Shown piece after piece: positions 8,847 through 19,359 of a stretch of 64,000 nucleotides of DNA. The position numbers and the translations under genes are program-made. The stretch lies in the NCBI RefSeq assembly GCF_900015215.1, contig NZ_LN555523.1:606912-670911 (forward strand). The letters run 5' to 3'. Origin of the DNA: Romboutsia ilealis (GTDB taxonomy: Bacteria; Bacillota; Clostridia; Peptostreptococcales; Peptostreptococcaceae). The first letter of the stretch is position 1, and every line of letters begins with the position of its first letter. The notes beneath the pieces are model-generated. The model was given only the letters and a program-made list of their open reading frames with translations. It was not told where the DNA came from and searched no databases.

Positions 8847-11800
8847 GTGGATTATGAAGTAATAGTTAAATATAACGGTGACATAACATTTTTAGAACAG
8901 GAATTAGGTGTATCTGTAGAGCTTCTTGGATATAATTATGCAATCATAACGGCAGATACTCCGCAAAAGGTTGATAACTTATTAAATTATACTCAGATAG
9001 AATACGTAGAAAAACCATTCATATTAGAAACACAAGATACTCAAAGTTTATCTAGTACAGGTATAACAGAATTTAAAGAACGTACAAAATTAACTGGAAA
9101 AGGAACATTATTAGGTCTTATAGATTCTGGAATAGATTACAATATACCTATATTCAAAGATAAAGATGGCAATTCTAAAATACTTTACTATTGGGACCAA
9201 TCTATTGATGGAAATCCACCAAATGGGTTTAAAGAAGGAACATTATATACTAATGAAGATATAAATAAAGCTATAAATGGAGAAATACAAATTCCTATAT
9301 CATCAACTAGTACTCATGGAACTCACACAGCAGGCATTGCTTGTTCAGTAGCAAATGAAGCCGATATGATAGTTGTAAGAGTAGGAAGAAGACAGACAGA
9401 TACTTTTTCTAAGAGTACTGAATTTATGAGAGCTATAAAATTTGTTTTAGATAGAGCTTTGGAATTACAAAGACCAATTGCTATAAATATAAGCTATGGA
9501 AGTAATGAAGGCTCTCATAGAGGGGAATCTTTATTTGAACAATATATAGATCAAATGTGCTCGTTTTGGAAAAATAATATAGTTGTTGCAGCTGGTAATA
9601 ATGCAACAAAGGCAGGGCATAAGAGAATAAATATAAAAAATGATGAAAATAATGACACTTTAGTTGAAATGGAAGTTGGCCAAAATGAGAAAATACTTAA
9701 TATAAATATATGGCCATCATTTGTGGATAATTTTAATCTATATTTAGTTAGTCCGACAGGTAAAAGTACTCAACCTATATCACAAGATTCTGGCCTAATA
9801 AAAAATATTATCGGAAATACTAGGATAAATGGAGTTTTTTATCCAATAGCTCCATATTCATTAAGTAGAAGAATAACTATTGAACTAAAATCAGATACTG
9901 AAATAATTCCAGGAATATGGACCCTATTATTCACTCCTATTAAATTAGTAGATGGGAATGTAGATATATATTTACCCACATCAGAGGGGATAACAATAGA
10001 TACAAGATTTTTAGAACCGAGTAAGGTTCTTACTGTAACAGTTCCTGGTACTGCTAGCAAAGTTATAACTGTTGGTAGCTTCAATTCTAGAACAGATGTA
10101 GTTTCTACGTTCTCGGGAGAAGGCGATATAGATGGAGGAATAATTAAGCCAGATTTATTAGCTCCTGGAGAAGAGATAGTTTCATATTTACCTGGAGGCT
10201 CAACAGGAGCTCTTACAGGAACTAGTATGGCAACCCCACATGTAACAGGAGTATGTTCTTTATTAATGCAGTGGGGAATTGTAGAAGGAAATGACTTATT
10301 TTTATATTCTCAAAAAGTCAAATCAGTGCTTATAGAATATGCAAGAAGAAATCCACAATATACTTATCCAAATAATTCTAGAGGGTATGGATTTTTAGAT
10401 TTGTCTAGATTAAATTTATTGAGCATATCTCAAAATAACCAAGACTATGGACTTTATCGAAGTAAGAAAAAAATAAAAAAAAAGAAAAATTTAAGGCAAG
10501 AAAATTTGATTCCCATAATAGCGGTATTATTTGAGAATCAACAGTTTGAAGAAGATTTAAAAAAATTAAATATTAATTATAGGTTAGAAAAACTCTCTGA
10601 TGATTTTGGAGTTTTATATATTTCACCTAAAGATATAGATAAAGCAGGAAGTATAGCGAATATATTATCAGCTCAAACGATAGAGTCTATTATTAGGTTA
10701 GCTTCTCTATCTCAAATAAGTCAAGGTACAACAGGTGGTGTTGTTGGAAATGAAATTATAGGAGCTAATTTTTTTAAAGAAAATCCAAATATAAATGTTA
10801 CTGGTAGAGGTGTCATTATTGGCATTGCTGACTCTGGAATAGACTATTTGCATCCAGATTTTATATATCCAGATGGAACTTCGAAAATTCTTTATTTATG
10901 GGATCAAACAAAAGACGGTAACCCACCAGAAGGATACCATATTGGTACTGAGTATACTAATGAAGATATCAATAGAGCAATAAGAGAAAAAGATGATACA
11001 TTATCAATAGATGAAGAAGGTAGTGGAACAATGCTAAGCGGAATATGTGCAGGACTTGGAAATCTAAATCCTAATTATGCAGGCGTTGCAGGTGAAGCAT
11101 CATTAATTGTAATTAAATTAAAAAAATATAATGGGAATTATACAAATGCTGCATTATATGTAGCAACAGAATATGCAATAAAAAGAGCATTAGAGCTTAA
11201 TATGCCTATAGTATTTAACACATCATATGGAAGTAATGAATCAGTTGCAATAACTACATTAAGTTTAAGAAATACTCTATTTTTTGAAAGAGGTATTTGT
11301 ATGGTTTCAGGAGTAGGGAATGAGGGTAATACACAAACTCATACATCAGGAGTTATAGAATTTAATGGTAGTGAAGGGTATATAGAACTAGAATTATCAG
11401 AGGATGATCCGAATGTGCAAATACAAGTATGGATGGATAGACCAGATAGAGTAAATTGTGAAGTAATATCTCCAACTGGAGAGAGTAGCAAATTATTGCA
11501 AGTATCTTCTTATGCCTTAGTAACTGGATTATATGACTTTGAGCAAACTGAATACCTCCTAGAAACTAATTATCCAACAACTTTTTCAGGTCAACAGCAA
11601 ATCAATATAAATTTAACTAATGCTAAAAAAGGTATTTGGAAGATTAAGCTTATAGGTATTGATATAAACAGCGGAATATACAATGCATACTTATCAAATA
11701 GAGTATTCTTGAAACCAGGAACTAGGTTTAGAGAAAGTAACCCCGAAAAAACTATAAACTATCCTGCAACATATGAAGATATTATTAGTGTAGGTGCATA

Positions 11801-12152
11801 TGATACTATAAATGATAGCATATGGCCGACTTCATCTAGAGGTCCAACTATAGACTATATACAAGTGCCTGATATAGTAGCACCTGGAGTAAATATAGTA
11901 GCACCTTATCCAGGTGAAAAGTATGCAAGAATAAGCGGTACAGCACCAGCTGCTGCATATGTTTCTGGTTCACTTGCTTTATTTCTTCAGTATGTGTTAG
12001 TTGAAAAGAGATATCCTGAAAAAGCTTTTACTCAAGCGATGATAACTTATTTAAAAGCTGGAGCAGTAAGATCTAATAATATATCTTATCCTAATAGTGC
12101 TTTAGGATATGGATTATTAAATATAAGGAATGTATTTGATCAGCTAAAATAG
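8847..12152 (+). CDS. cspBA: CspBA fused germination protease/pseudoprotease
   Basis: This is a fusion of two subtilisin-like proteins that act in spore germination. In the family, CspB cleaves pro-SleC to start cortex hydrolysis and CspA takes part in co-germinant signalling and CspC packaging. I choose GTG 8847 (1101 aa) because GGAGGTGA lies five bases upstream; an in-frame ATG at 8832 would sit before that site. The CspB half has the full triad: Asp93 (LIDSGIDY), His157 (STHGTHTAG) and Ser460 (GTSMATPH). In the CspA half Asp662 is kept ([12 protein letters not shown]), but His is replaced by Ser726 (GSGTMLSG) and the catalytic Ser by Ala1033 (GTAPAAAY), so it is a pseudoprotease. A lysine-rich linker (about residues 535-550) joins the halves. 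cspC follows after 16 bp. Confidence 0.93.
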   Translation: MDYEVIVKYNGDITFLEQELGVSVELLGYNYAIITADTPQKVDNLLNYTQIEYVEKPFILETQDTQSLSSTGITEFKERTKLTGKGTLLGLIDSGIDYNIPIFKDKDGNSKILYYWDQSIDGNPPNGFKEGTLYTNEDINKAINGEIQIPISSTSTHGTHTAGIACSVANEADMIVVRVGRRQTDTFSKSTEFMRAIKFVLDRALELQRPIAINISYGSNEGSHRGESLFEQYIDQMCSFWKNNIVVAAGNNATKAGHKRINIKNDENNDTLVEMEVGQNEKILNINIWPSFVDNFNLYLVSPTGKSTQPISQDSGLIKNIIGNTRINGVFYPIAPYSLSRRITIELKSDTEIIPGIWTLLFTPIKLVDGNVDIYLPTSEGITIDTRFLEPSKVLTVTVPGTASKVITVGSFNSRTDVVSTFSGEGDIDGGIIKPDLLAPGEEIVSYLPGGSTGALTGTSMATPHVTGVCSLLMQWGIVEGNDLFLYSQKVKSVLIEYARRNPQYTYPNNSRGYGFLDLSRLNLLSISQNNQDYGLYRSKKKIKKKKNLRQENLIPIIAVLFENQQFEEDLKKLNINYRLEKLSDDFGVLYISPKDIDKAGSIANILSAQTIESIIRLASLSQISQGTTGGVVGNEIIGANFFKENPNINVTGRGVIIGIADSGIDYLHPDFIYPDGTSKILYLWDQTKDGNPPEGYHIGTEYTNEDINRAIREKDDTLSIDEEGSGTMLSGICAGLGNLNPNYAGVAGEASLIVIKLKKYNGNYTNAALYVATEYAIKRALELNMPIVFNTSYGSNESVAITTLSLRNTLFFERGICMVSGVGNEGNTQTHTSGVIEFNGSEGYIELELSEDDPNVQIQVWMDRPDRVNCEVISPTGESSKLLQVSSYALVTGLYDFEQTEYLLETNYPTTFSGQQQININLTNAKKGIWKIKLIGIDINSGIYNAYLSNRVFLKPGTRFRESNPEKTINYPATYEDIISVGAYDTINDSIWPTSSRGPTIDYIQVPDIVAPGVNIVAPYPGEKYARISGTAPAAAYVSGSLALFLQYVLVEKRYPEKAFTQAMITYLKAGAVRSNNISYPNSALGYGLLNIRNVFDQLK

Positions 12153-12168
12153 AGGTGATATAAAATAT

Positions 12169-13854
12169 ATGGAAAAATCTTACATTGTAATATACAACAC
12201 GTCCGTTAATCGGTTAGAAGAAGATTTAAAAAATAATAACATTACTAGATATATTATATTAAATAATACAATAGCAGCTATTTATGTAGATGATTCTTTC
12301 GATGAAAAAATATTAAATAGGATAGATAGTATAACTTGGGTGGAACCATCGGGTGTGATGAGTTCATTAATAGAATTAACAAATGATTTATCAGATGGAG
12401 AAACTGTAAGAACAGCCGCAGGTACTGAATATATATATAAAAATCCATATATAACACCAACAGGAGAAGGAGTTATTATTGCAATAATAGACTCTGGAAT
12501 AAATTACTTACATCCAGATTTTATAAAGTCAGATAATACTACAAAGATTATATCTATATGGGATCAAGAGAGCACTTTAAAGCAACCTCCTGAAGGATAT
12601 TTATTTGGAAGTGAATTTGCTAGAGATGAAATAAATGAATATATAAATAGAAATGATTCTAGCTTAAGTGTAGATGATATTGGAACTGGAACTATAGCGG
12701 CAGGGATAGCGGCAGGTTTAGGTCATGGAAATTTTAATTATGAAGGTGTTGCAATAGATGCTGAGTTAGTAGTAATAAAATTAAAATCTTATAAAGATAC
12801 ATTTGTTAAGGGGAAAATAAATTATGAAGAATCTGATTTTTTAGCTGCTATAAAATATGCTTTGGAAGTAGCTAATAGAGAAAATAAACGTATGGTAATA
12901 AACTTAACTGTAGGACTTCAATCAAGAGCAGCTATAGAGATGGCTATGCTAGATTCTTTTAATGATTTATCAAGAACAGGAAGAATATTAGTTGGCGGTG
13001 CTGGAAATGAAGGTAATACAGATATACATTATAGCGGCAGCATACAGATGACTGATAAAAGTCAAGATATAATAATTCAAGTTGGAGAACAACTTAATTT
13101 AGATATAACTCTTTGTCCAATAGATCCTGATAAAATAGGAGCAGCTATAATATCTCCTGGAGGAGAAATGAGTTACATTATAAATTATTCACCAGATCCA
13201 TTTGTATATAGAGGTAGATTTAGCTTAGAAGACACATCTTATGAAATGAGATATGTATATCCATGGATAAAATCGGGAAATGAAGAGTTAGTTATAAGTC
13301 TTAAAAATATAAAACCTGGCATATGGACTTTAAGGCTATTTCCAGAATTTATTATAAATGGAAACTACAGTGTTTATTTACCGAATAAAAATTTAATATC
13401 TCCTCAAACTAGATTTACAGATTCAGCATCAGAATCTACAATCACACTACTTGGAGTTATAAAAAAAGTAATAACTGTAGGTGCATATAATGATAGAACA
13501 GATAGTATATGGATAGGTTCATCAAAAGGGTCTGTAGTAAAAAGACCCATAAAGCCAGATATAGTAGCACCGGGTGTTGATATAATAGGTCCGTATCAAA
13601 ATGATACTTATAATACAGCCACAGGAACTGGAGTAAGTTCATCAATTGTATCAGGTGTTGTAGCCATAATGATGAGCTATATAACTTCACAAGAAGAAGA
13701 AAGTAGAAATTTATTATTTTCAGAACCTTTAAAAACATTTTTAATGTTAGGTGCAACTAGAAAAGATATATATACTTATCCTAATGTATCACAAGGATAT
13801 GGAATATTAAATCTAAGAGATACATTAATAGCAATTTCAAATAATATAGAATAA
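12169..13854 (+). CDS. cspC: CspC germinant-signalling pseudoprotease
   Basis: This 561-residue subtilisin-like protein is close in length to C. difficile CspC. Asp108 is kept (IIDSGINYLHPDF), but the catalytic His is Thr173 (GTGTIAAG) and the catalytic Ser is Gly488 (GTGVSSS). These are the same two replacements known from C. difficile CspC, which is linked to bile-acid germinant response, so it is catalytically dead by inspection. It begins 16 bp after cspBA and shares its operon; GAGGTGAT upstream is the ribosome binding site. Direct bile-salt sensing has been debated even in C. difficile and is not shown here. Confidence 0.93.
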   Translation: MEKSYIVIYNTSVNRLEEDLKNNNITRYIILNNTIAAIYVDDSFDEKILNRIDSITWVEPSGVMSSLIELTNDLSDGETVRTAAGTEYIYKNPYITPTGEGVIIAIIDSGINYLHPDFIKSDNTTKIISIWDQESTLKQPPEGYLFGSEFARDEINEYINRNDSSLSVDDIGTGTIAAGIAAGLGHGNFNYEGVAIDAELVVIKLKSYKDTFVKGKINYEESDFLAAIKYALEVANRENKRMVINLTVGLQSRAAIEMAMLDSFNDLSRTGRILVGGAGNEGNTDIHYSGSIQMTDKSQDIIIQVGEQLNLDITLCPIDPDKIGAAIISPGGEMSYIINYSPDPFVYRGRFSLEDTSYEMRYVYPWIKSGNEELVISLKNIKPGIWTLRLFPEFIINGNYSVYLPNKNLISPQTRFTDSASESTITLLGVIKKVITVGAYNDRTDSIWIGSSKGSVVKRPIKPDIVAPGVDIIGPYQNDTYNTATGTGVSSSIVSGVVAIMMSYITSQEEESRNLLFSEPLKTFLMLGATRKDIYTYPNVSQGYGILNLRDTLIAISNNIE

Positions 13855-13915
13855 CTGGTATTTAAAAATAAATAATGGTTAAAAATAATATAAACATAAG
13901 AAAGAGGTGAAGAGA

Positions 13916-14110
13916 TTGCAAAGTAAAAAAGCACAACCGTTAAGTGGAGAGAATAACAAAAGACTAAAAAAATATAGACCTACAAATAGTGCACAGACAG
14001 CAGCTTGGGCTGATATAGACGAGTTAAAGCCAGAAAGCAAGGTATCTGTACCTTCTCTTAGTAATGTAAAAGAAGCTAAAGATTGGGTTGATAATGGTAG
14101 CAGATTATAA
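13916..14110 (+). CDS. Small DUF3787-like protein downstream of cspC
   Basis: This 64-residue, hydrophilic protein starts at TTG 13916, six bases after AGAGGTGA. A GTG at 13907 lies inside that ribosome binding site and is rejected. Its core (PTNSAQTAAWADIDELKPES, then VSVPSLSNVKEAKDWVDNG) resembles the small clostridial DUF3787 family from memory; no function is known. It is 61 bp after cspC with no terminator between them and a strong one after it, so it is probably the last gene of the csp operon, in the place where sleC sits in C. difficile. Confidence 0.65.
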   Translation: MQSKKAQPLSGENNKRLKKYRPTNSAQTAAWADIDELKPESKVSVPSLSNVKEAKDWVDNGSRL

Positions 14111-14146
14111 AAATAAAAGGGTGTCTATAGACACCCTTTTATTTTT
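14109..14146 (+). terminator. Terminator of the csp operon
   Basis: A 17-bp perfect stem (14109-14125 with 14130-14146, core AAAAGGGTGTC) with a TATA loop and T-rich 3' arm ends the csp operon. Confidence 0.9.
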
Positions 14147-14542
14147 ATAATCTACCTATAATGTATTAGTATCGAATGAATAATCAATTATTTTATAAGT
14201 ACAGATTCTACAATAATATACTAATCTATTGAAAATCTATTTTGAGATTTATATTTTAAATATTAAGATTTATAAATTTATTATAAAAATGTTATTTTGA
14301 ATAGTTAGAACTATATAAAATGTTGAAAAATGGAGAATTAAGATATATAATTATGAATACATTGAAGTAAAACATCAAAAAAAGTCAAATAATTCAAAAA
14401 AAAATCAAATTTAAATAGTTTATACTTAATAAATTAAATTATTTTATAAAAAATATAATAAATGAAAATATTAGGATAGGATTTTAATTATTATAAATAA
14501 TATATAAATAAAAATAAGCTTTAAATATGGAGGTTGAAGTAA
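14147..14542 (+). other. AT-rich intergenic region before the XRE regulator
   Basis: About 395 bp without a gene. The one clear pattern is a 19-bp tandem direct repeat at 14375-14393 and 14394-14412, each starting TCAAAAAAA and containing TCAAAT. It could be an autoregulatory site of the downstream regulator. Confidence 0.4.
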
Positions 14543-16051
14543 TTGAAGAATATTACATTCGGGAAATTATTAGAAAAATTATTGCATTTATCTAACCAGA
14601 AAAAAAGTTCACTAGCTAAGGCATTAGGATATGATGTTTCATATATAAGTAAATGGATAACTGGAAAGAATTTACCTACTCAAAAGAATATATCCGATGT
14701 TTGTAAAATAACTTCTGAGTTTATAGTTGATTCATTGAATATGTCACATATGCAAGAATTGAAAGATTATTTTGAAATAGATAAAGATCTAGAAAGCAAT
14801 ACTGTTCTAGCTCAGTACTTAGAAAGGAGTTTAAAAGAATCCTATATGCATACAGCTGAAAAGAGTGTACCTAACTTATACAAAAAGACACATTCAGAAG
14901 ATAGCTATAATAGTATGACACATATAAATCCAAGGCTGAGAAAACAATATTTATCAAAAGATGCAAGTTTATTTATGAATAGCTCTAATAAATTAGACTT
15001 AATAATAAGTGCAGATTTGTACAAATTAAATGATAGTGATAAAATGGCAATATATGATATGAAGAAAGATTTAATGTCAATAAATACATCACATGATATT
15101 AGGGTTAGACTTTTAATGGAATTTGATAAACGGGACTCAGATGAATTATTAAATACTATAATGATTATTAATATGATAACTACATATCCTGAAATTAATT
15201 TTGAAATATTTAATTGTGAAGTTGATTCTAATGTAGTTATATCGGTAATAAAAGATAGGATATTTCATGCAGCAATTTATACAAAAGATAGACGATGTTT
15301 ATTTACAAATATGTCAAAAGATAAAGATATAGTGGATGAAGTTTATTATAGTTTAGAAGATATATTAAAAAATAGAGCAAAACCGATACTTGAGGTAAAA
15401 TCGACACTAGATATAATAAGAAAGAGAACATATCTTCAGTATATTATGGGACAAGATTTAAGATGGATAATAGGTCGCATGAATGAACTTTTTATGCCTT
15501 ATGACTTATTTGAAGAATTAGCAGAATCTATATTTGGGGATAATAAAGAAATCTTAGATGAATTAAAAAAGATAAATATGCTACTGCAAAATGTTATATA
15601 TAAATCTAAGTTAAAGGTATTAATTTATGAAAAGGAAATAAGAAAGTATATTTCAGTTGGAATGCTTAACTTCTTTAATATACCTATAAAACTGACTTTT
15701 GAACAAAGAGAAAGGCATATAAATTATATTAAAAAAGTAATAAAAGAATCTGATAACGTTGAAATTAAATTAATAGATGGAGATTTTATAGACACATTTA
15801 AAGAGACTCAAGATTATTCTATATATTTATCAAAAACTTTGACAATGATGAGCATTAACCCTACAGAAAATCATAATGATTATGCAATTTTAAAAAATAG
15901 TGAATTTAAAAATATATGTGACAAGGTATTTAAAATTCTTTGGAATAAAGAAGCTGATATATTAGTAAGCAATAAAATTGAAATATTAGAGAGAATCGAA
16001 AAAACACTAACGTGTACAAAAATTATAAATGAAAATTTAAAATCTGAATAA
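14543..16051 (+). CDS. Large XRE-family helix-turn-helix protein
   Basis: This 502-residue protein starts at TTG 14543 behind GGAGG (14529-14533). An N-terminal XRE-type helix-turn-helix (about 5-62) is visible, with SLAKALGYDVSYISKWITGK and LPTQKNISDVCKI. The remaining 440 residues have no recognised domain; they are mixed alpha/beta with segments such as RVRLLMEFDKRDSDELLNTI. XRE regulators are usually 70-250 residues, so the long C-terminal part is notable and may sense a ligand or partner. It stands alone on its strand. Function unknown beyond DNA binding. Confidence 0.7.
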   Translation: MKNITFGKLLEKLLHLSNQKKSSLAKALGYDVSYISKWITGKNLPTQKNISDVCKITSEFIVDSLNMSHMQELKDYFEIDKDLESNTVLAQYLERSLKESYMHTAEKSVPNLYKKTHSEDSYNSMTHINPRLRKQYLSKDASLFMNSSNKLDLIISADLYKLNDSDKMAIYDMKKDLMSINTSHDIRVRLLMEFDKRDSDELLNTIMIINMITTYPEINFEIFNCEVDSNVVISVIKDRIFHAAIYTKDRRCLFTNMSKDKDIVDEVYYSLEDILKNRAKPILEVKSTLDIIRKRTYLQYIMGQDLRWIIGRMNELFMPYDLFEELAESIFGDNKEILDELKKINMLLQNVIYKSKLKVLIYEKEIRKYISVGMLNFFNIPIKLTFEQRERHINYIKKVIKESDNVEIKLIDGDFIDTFKETQDYSIYLSKTLTMMSINPTENHNDYAILKNSEFKNICDKVFKILWNKEADILVSNKIEILERIEKTLTCTKIINENLKSE

Positions 16052-16226
16052 AATGGTTTAAAATCGGAATAATAACAATAAAAATTTGAACAAGAATAAT
16101 ACAAAAAAATATTGAATTTTTCAAAAAAAATAGAAATTATTGAAATTTAGAAAAAATGTGAGAAAATGAGCATTGACTTAAGTTACAAAAATTTGATAAT
16201 CTTATTATCGTCGTACTAATACATAA
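16052..16226 (+). promoter_or_regulatory. Intergenic region with a candidate promoter
   Basis: TTGACT (16173-16178) and TAATCT (16197-16202) are separated by 18 bp. They sit just upstream of the decayed symporter gene and could now drive the amidohydrolase gene. Confidence 0.45.
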
Positions 16227-16661
16227 AACATTTCAAAACATACTAATGGAGTAGAAGTTGGAACTTTAGCATTATTAAATGCAGATGGAACAGCAGCGGA
16301 TACTGTAACTAGATTAGGTGGATACTTTAAGACTGCTGAACATGTAGTAGGAATATTTGGATTAATAGTTTTAAGTGCATTTACAGTTTTATCAGCTTTA
16401 ACTACAATACTTGGATCTTTCTACTATACAACAAAATTATTTAAAAATAACTCTGCAAATAAAAATATAGCAATATACTTAGTTTTAATAATAGCTGCAG
16501 GAACATTAGCTGTATTTGGAGCAAATGTAGTATTTGAAGCAGTTGACTTATTATTATTTGTACTTTCTGGTATAAATGTAACTGCATTAGCAGTATTTAC
16601 ATTTAAACATTGGGAAGTTTATAAGATAAATAATAATAAAGAAGACAAAACTGCTGTATAA
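16227..16661 (+). pseudogene. C-terminal remnant of a sodium:alanine symporter (AGCS family)
   Basis: The frame is open from just after a stop at 16224 to the stop at 16659-16661, about 144 codons, with no usable start codon or ribosome binding site near its beginning. The translation is hydrophobic, with three probable membrane segments, and reads GLIVLSAFTVLSALTTILGS followed by FYYTTKLF, then VVFEAVDLLLFVLSGINVTA. This resembles the end of AGCS transporters, where a ...TTIxGxxYY motif and a final DxxNGLMAxPN-like helix occur. Full-length members have about 450-480 residues, so roughly the first two thirds are gone. Family assignment is from pattern memory and moderate. Confidence 0.6.
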
Positions 16662-16742
16662 TAAAATATAGTTTTTAAATTTAAGAATTCTTAAATTAAA
16701 ATATTATTAAAGATTATTTATCTGAAATGGAGATGATTTAAA

Positions 16743-18374
16743 ATGGCTAAAAAGCTTTATTTTAATGGTAATGTGATAACTGTTAATGAAAAAGAAGAAG
16801 TAGTAGAAGCAGTTGCTATCGAAAATGGTAAAATTATAAAGGTAGGAACTAACGAAGAAATACTTGCATTAAAGGATAATGATGCTGAGGTTGTAGACTT
16901 AGAAGGTAAAACTGTAATGCCTGGTCTTATAGACCCTCATGGACATATAGTTCCAGTTGCACAAACTTTAATGATAGTTACATTAGGAGATGTTACTTCT
17001 AAAGAGGAATTATTAGAAAAATTAAAGAAAGAATTAGAAGAAAATCCACCAACTGGAGATAACTGGTTAATAGGATTTGGTTATGACAATACGAAGTTTG
17101 AAGATGGACAACATCCAACTAAATTTGAATTAGATACTGTAAGTAAAGATATACCTATATCAGTATCTCATGCTTCTGGCCATTTAGCAGCTGTAAACTC
17201 TAAAGCATTAGAGCTATACGGATATGTAGGAGAAGATTATGAAGTTCCAGAGGGTGGAGTTGTAAGAACTGTATCTCCTGACTCTAAAGAACCAAATGGT
17301 GTATTAGAGGAAAATGCCATTTTAGATAGTGAAAAGAAAAAAGTTGTAAAAGCGCCAGGATTTGAAGAAATATTAAAAGCTATGGTAAGAGCACAAAAAG
17401 TATATGCATCATTAGGGATAACAACAACTCAAGATGCTTCAGTAGAAGAAGCTAATGGATATAACCACATATTAGGAGCTTGTGCTAAAAATAATATGTT
17501 AATAATAGATGTAGTAGGACTTGCTACTCAACCATCAACTAAAAACTTAATGAAAGATGAAAAAACTCCAAAGAGAGAATACTTCAATCATTACAAATTA
17601 GCAGGAGCTAAAACTTGGTTAGATGGTTCTCCACAAGGATTTACTGCTTGGTTAAGTAAGCCATACCACAAAGTACCTCAAGGACAACCAGAAGATTACT
17701 GTGGATATGGAACACAAACTGATGAAGTTGTAACTCAATATTTCGTTGATTGTATAAATATGAATATTCAAGTTCATGTACACGTTAACGGAGATGAAGC
17801 TTGTGAGCAATTCTTAAGATGCTATGAAAAAGCTGTTGAAATAACAGGACATGGTACTGAATTAAGACCAGTTATGGTTCATTGCCAAGCTTTAAGATAT
17901 GACCAATTAGATAGAGTTAAAGCATTAGGTGCAATACCTACATTCTTTAATGATCACGTAAGATTCTGGGGAGATTTACATCATGATGAAGTATTTGGAC
18001 CTGAAAGAGCTCAAAACATATCTCCAATGGGATGGGCATTAGAAAAAGGAATAAGATTTACAATACATCAAGATCCACCGGTAAAAATGCCTAATCAAAT
18101 ATTAGCAATACACAATGCTGTTAATAGAAAAACTGAATCTGGTAGAGTATTAGGAGAACATCAAAGAATACCAGTAATGGAAGCTATAAAAGCTGTTACT
18201 ATAAATGGAGCTTATCAATACTTTGAAGAAGATACAAAAGGATCTATAGAAGAAGGAAAAGTTGCGGATTTAGTAATACTTGATAAAAACCCATTAACAA
18301 TAGATAAAGAAGATATAGAGAATATAAAAGTTCTAGAAACAATAAAAGACGGAAATACAATATTTAAAGCATAA
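16743..18374 (+). CDS. Metal-dependent amidohydrolase, YtcJ-like
   Basis: This 543-residue amidohydrolase_3 family protein starts at ATG 16743 behind GGAGATGATT. Visible motifs are VMPGLIDPHGHIVP with the HGH metal-binding pair, HASGHLAAVNS, the THxD-like QDAS segment, VHVHVNGDEA, HCQAL, and the C-terminal GSIEEGKVADLVILD that closes the composite beta-sandwich. Relatives hydrolyse N-substituted formamides or other amides; the substrate here is unknown. It sits directly behind the symporter remnant, which may once have supplied its substrate. A bidirectional terminator follows. Confidence 0.88.
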   Translation: MAKKLYFNGNVITVNEKEEVVEAVAIENGKIIKVGTNEEILALKDNDAEVVDLEGKTVMPGLIDPHGHIVPVAQTLMIVTLGDVTSKEELLEKLKKELEENPPTGDNWLIGFGYDNTKFEDGQHPTKFELDTVSKDIPISVSHASGHLAAVNSKALELYGYVGEDYEVPEGGVVRTVSPDSKEPNGVLEENAILDSEKKKVVKAPGFEEILKAMVRAQKVYASLGITTTQDASVEEANGYNHILGACAKNNMLIIDVVGLATQPSTKNLMKDEKTPKREYFNHYKLAGAKTWLDGSPQGFTAWLSKPYHKVPQGQPEDYCGYGTQTDEVVTQYFVDCINMNIQVHVHVNGDEACEQFLRCYEKAVEITGHGTELRPVMVHCQALRYDQLDRVKALGAIPTFFNDHVRFWGDLHHDEVFGPERAQNISPMGWALEKGIRFTIHQDPPVKMPNQILAIHNAVNRKTESGRVLGEHQRIPVMEAIKAVTINGAYQYFEEDTKGSIEEGKVADLVILDKNPLTIDKEDIENIKVLETIKDGNTIFKA

Positions 18375-18422
18375 GTAAAAGTTAATTTTTATAATTCTTT
18401 ATAATCAATATACTACAAACGT

Positions 18423-18458
18423 AATGCCTCAAATGATTTATATTATTTGAGGCATTAA
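18423..18458. terminator. Bidirectional terminator
   Basis: A 12-bp perfect stem AATGCCTCAAAT (18423-18434) pairs with 18445-18456 between convergent genes. Confidence 0.85.
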
Positions 18459-18459
18459 T

Positions 18460-18858
18460 TTATTTATCGCTAGGAACAAGTATATATTCGCCAGCTTTAA
18501 CATCATATGAACTTGATATAATTTCTTGGTTTTCTTTATATACTATTTTTCTAAATGCTTCTATATCATTAATATTGTTATTATATAATTGGATTATAGA
18601 ATCTAAAGTTTCTCCAGATTGTATTAGATGTGATTGAAATACTCTATCCTTCATTATAGAGTTGTATGAAGCTTTATACGATTTTTCTGATATATTAGAA
18701 AATAAGGATACATTATCAACTAAATAACTAACAGTATTATCTACGGAAGTTATATAGTTATAGATACTATTATTTACAATATCGCCTATAGATTTACTGT
18801 CATCTACAGCAGGACCAATAAAAGATAATATGATAAGAAATAATAAAAAATATTTCAT
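18460..18858 (-). CDS. Exported LysM-domain protein
   Basis: This 132-residue protein begins MKYFLLFLIILSFIGPAV, a signal peptide or membrane anchor, and ends in one LysM peptidoglycan-binding domain (about 76-130) with HLIQSGETLDSIIQLY and AGEYILVPSDK. The middle is polar with no catalytic motif. The layout resembles small LysM proteins such as Bacillus YneA, but order and neighbours do not support that name. GGAGGTGATTTT on the minus strand is an excellent ribosome binding site. Confidence 0.8.
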   Translation of the reverse strand: MKYFLLFLIILSFIGPAVDDSKSIGDIVNNSIYNYITSVDNTVSYLVDNVSLFSNISEKSYKASYNSIMKDRVFQSHLIQSGETLDSIIQLYNNNINDIEAFRKIVYKENQEIISSSYDVKAGEYILVPSDK

Positions 18859-18912
18859 AAAATCACCTCCTATAAAAGATTATTAATATATAGGATATTT
18901 TTTAAACAAATA

Positions 18913-18941
18913 TTGACTTAAAATTTGCAAGTTGGTATAAT
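18913..18941 (+). promoter_or_regulatory. Sigma-A-type promoter of T-box-asnS
   Basis: TTGACT (18913-18918) and TATAAT (18936-18941) are separated by exactly 17 bp, upstream of the T-box leader. Confidence 0.85.
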
Positions 18942-18969
18942 ATTTTTAATAATTGAAATAATATTAAAA

Positions 18970-19232
18970 TAAAGGCTATGAAAAGAAGAGTAGATATATT
19001 ATGTAGTAACAGCGAGTTAGGGAAGGTGTGAGCCTAATACGAAGATTATATTGAAGAACATCTTGGAGCCTCTAACCGAAATCATAAGAGAGTAGGCCTA
19101 GACGGTAAGTCCCGTTATAGACTATAAGCAATGCTTACTAAGAGGTCAATTTTTATTGGCAATTAGGGTGGTACCGCGAGAGTAACAGTCTTTCGTCCCT
19201 TTGTATTATATGGGATGAAGGGCTTTTTTTAT
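18970..19232 (+). promoter_or_regulatory. T-box riboswitch with asparagine specifier
   Basis: This is a tRNA-sensing leader that lets transcription through when tRNA-Asn is uncharged. Seen directly: a Stem I with AGCGAGTTAGGG and GGTGTGAGCC, a candidate specifier codon AAC at 19074-19076 in CTCTAACCGAA, the T-box core AGGGTGGTACCGCG (19165-19178) and a terminator hairpin (about 19188-19226) followed by seven T. The specifier agrees with the asnS gene downstream. Confidence 0.93.
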
Positions 19233-19359
19233 ACAAAAAAGTTAGTAATACTTTAGCTTATATACATTTTAATGTATTATTAGTGAAAAGTATGAATCGA
19301 ATTTCCATATAAGAATTATCAAATTATATAAATTAAAATAACAAAAGGAGGAAAATAAT

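Noticed and set aside
12278..12460. Minus-strand and other overlapping frames inside cspC
   Set aside because: Shadow frames of a well-supported gene, without ribosome binding sites or recognisable products.
13907..13915. GTG 13907 as start of the small gene after cspC
   Set aside because: It lies inside the AGAGGTGA ribosome binding site; TTG 13916 has proper spacing.
18970..19232. Small RNA gene independent of asnS
   Set aside because: The T-box core, specifier AAC and terminator identify it as the asnS leader.
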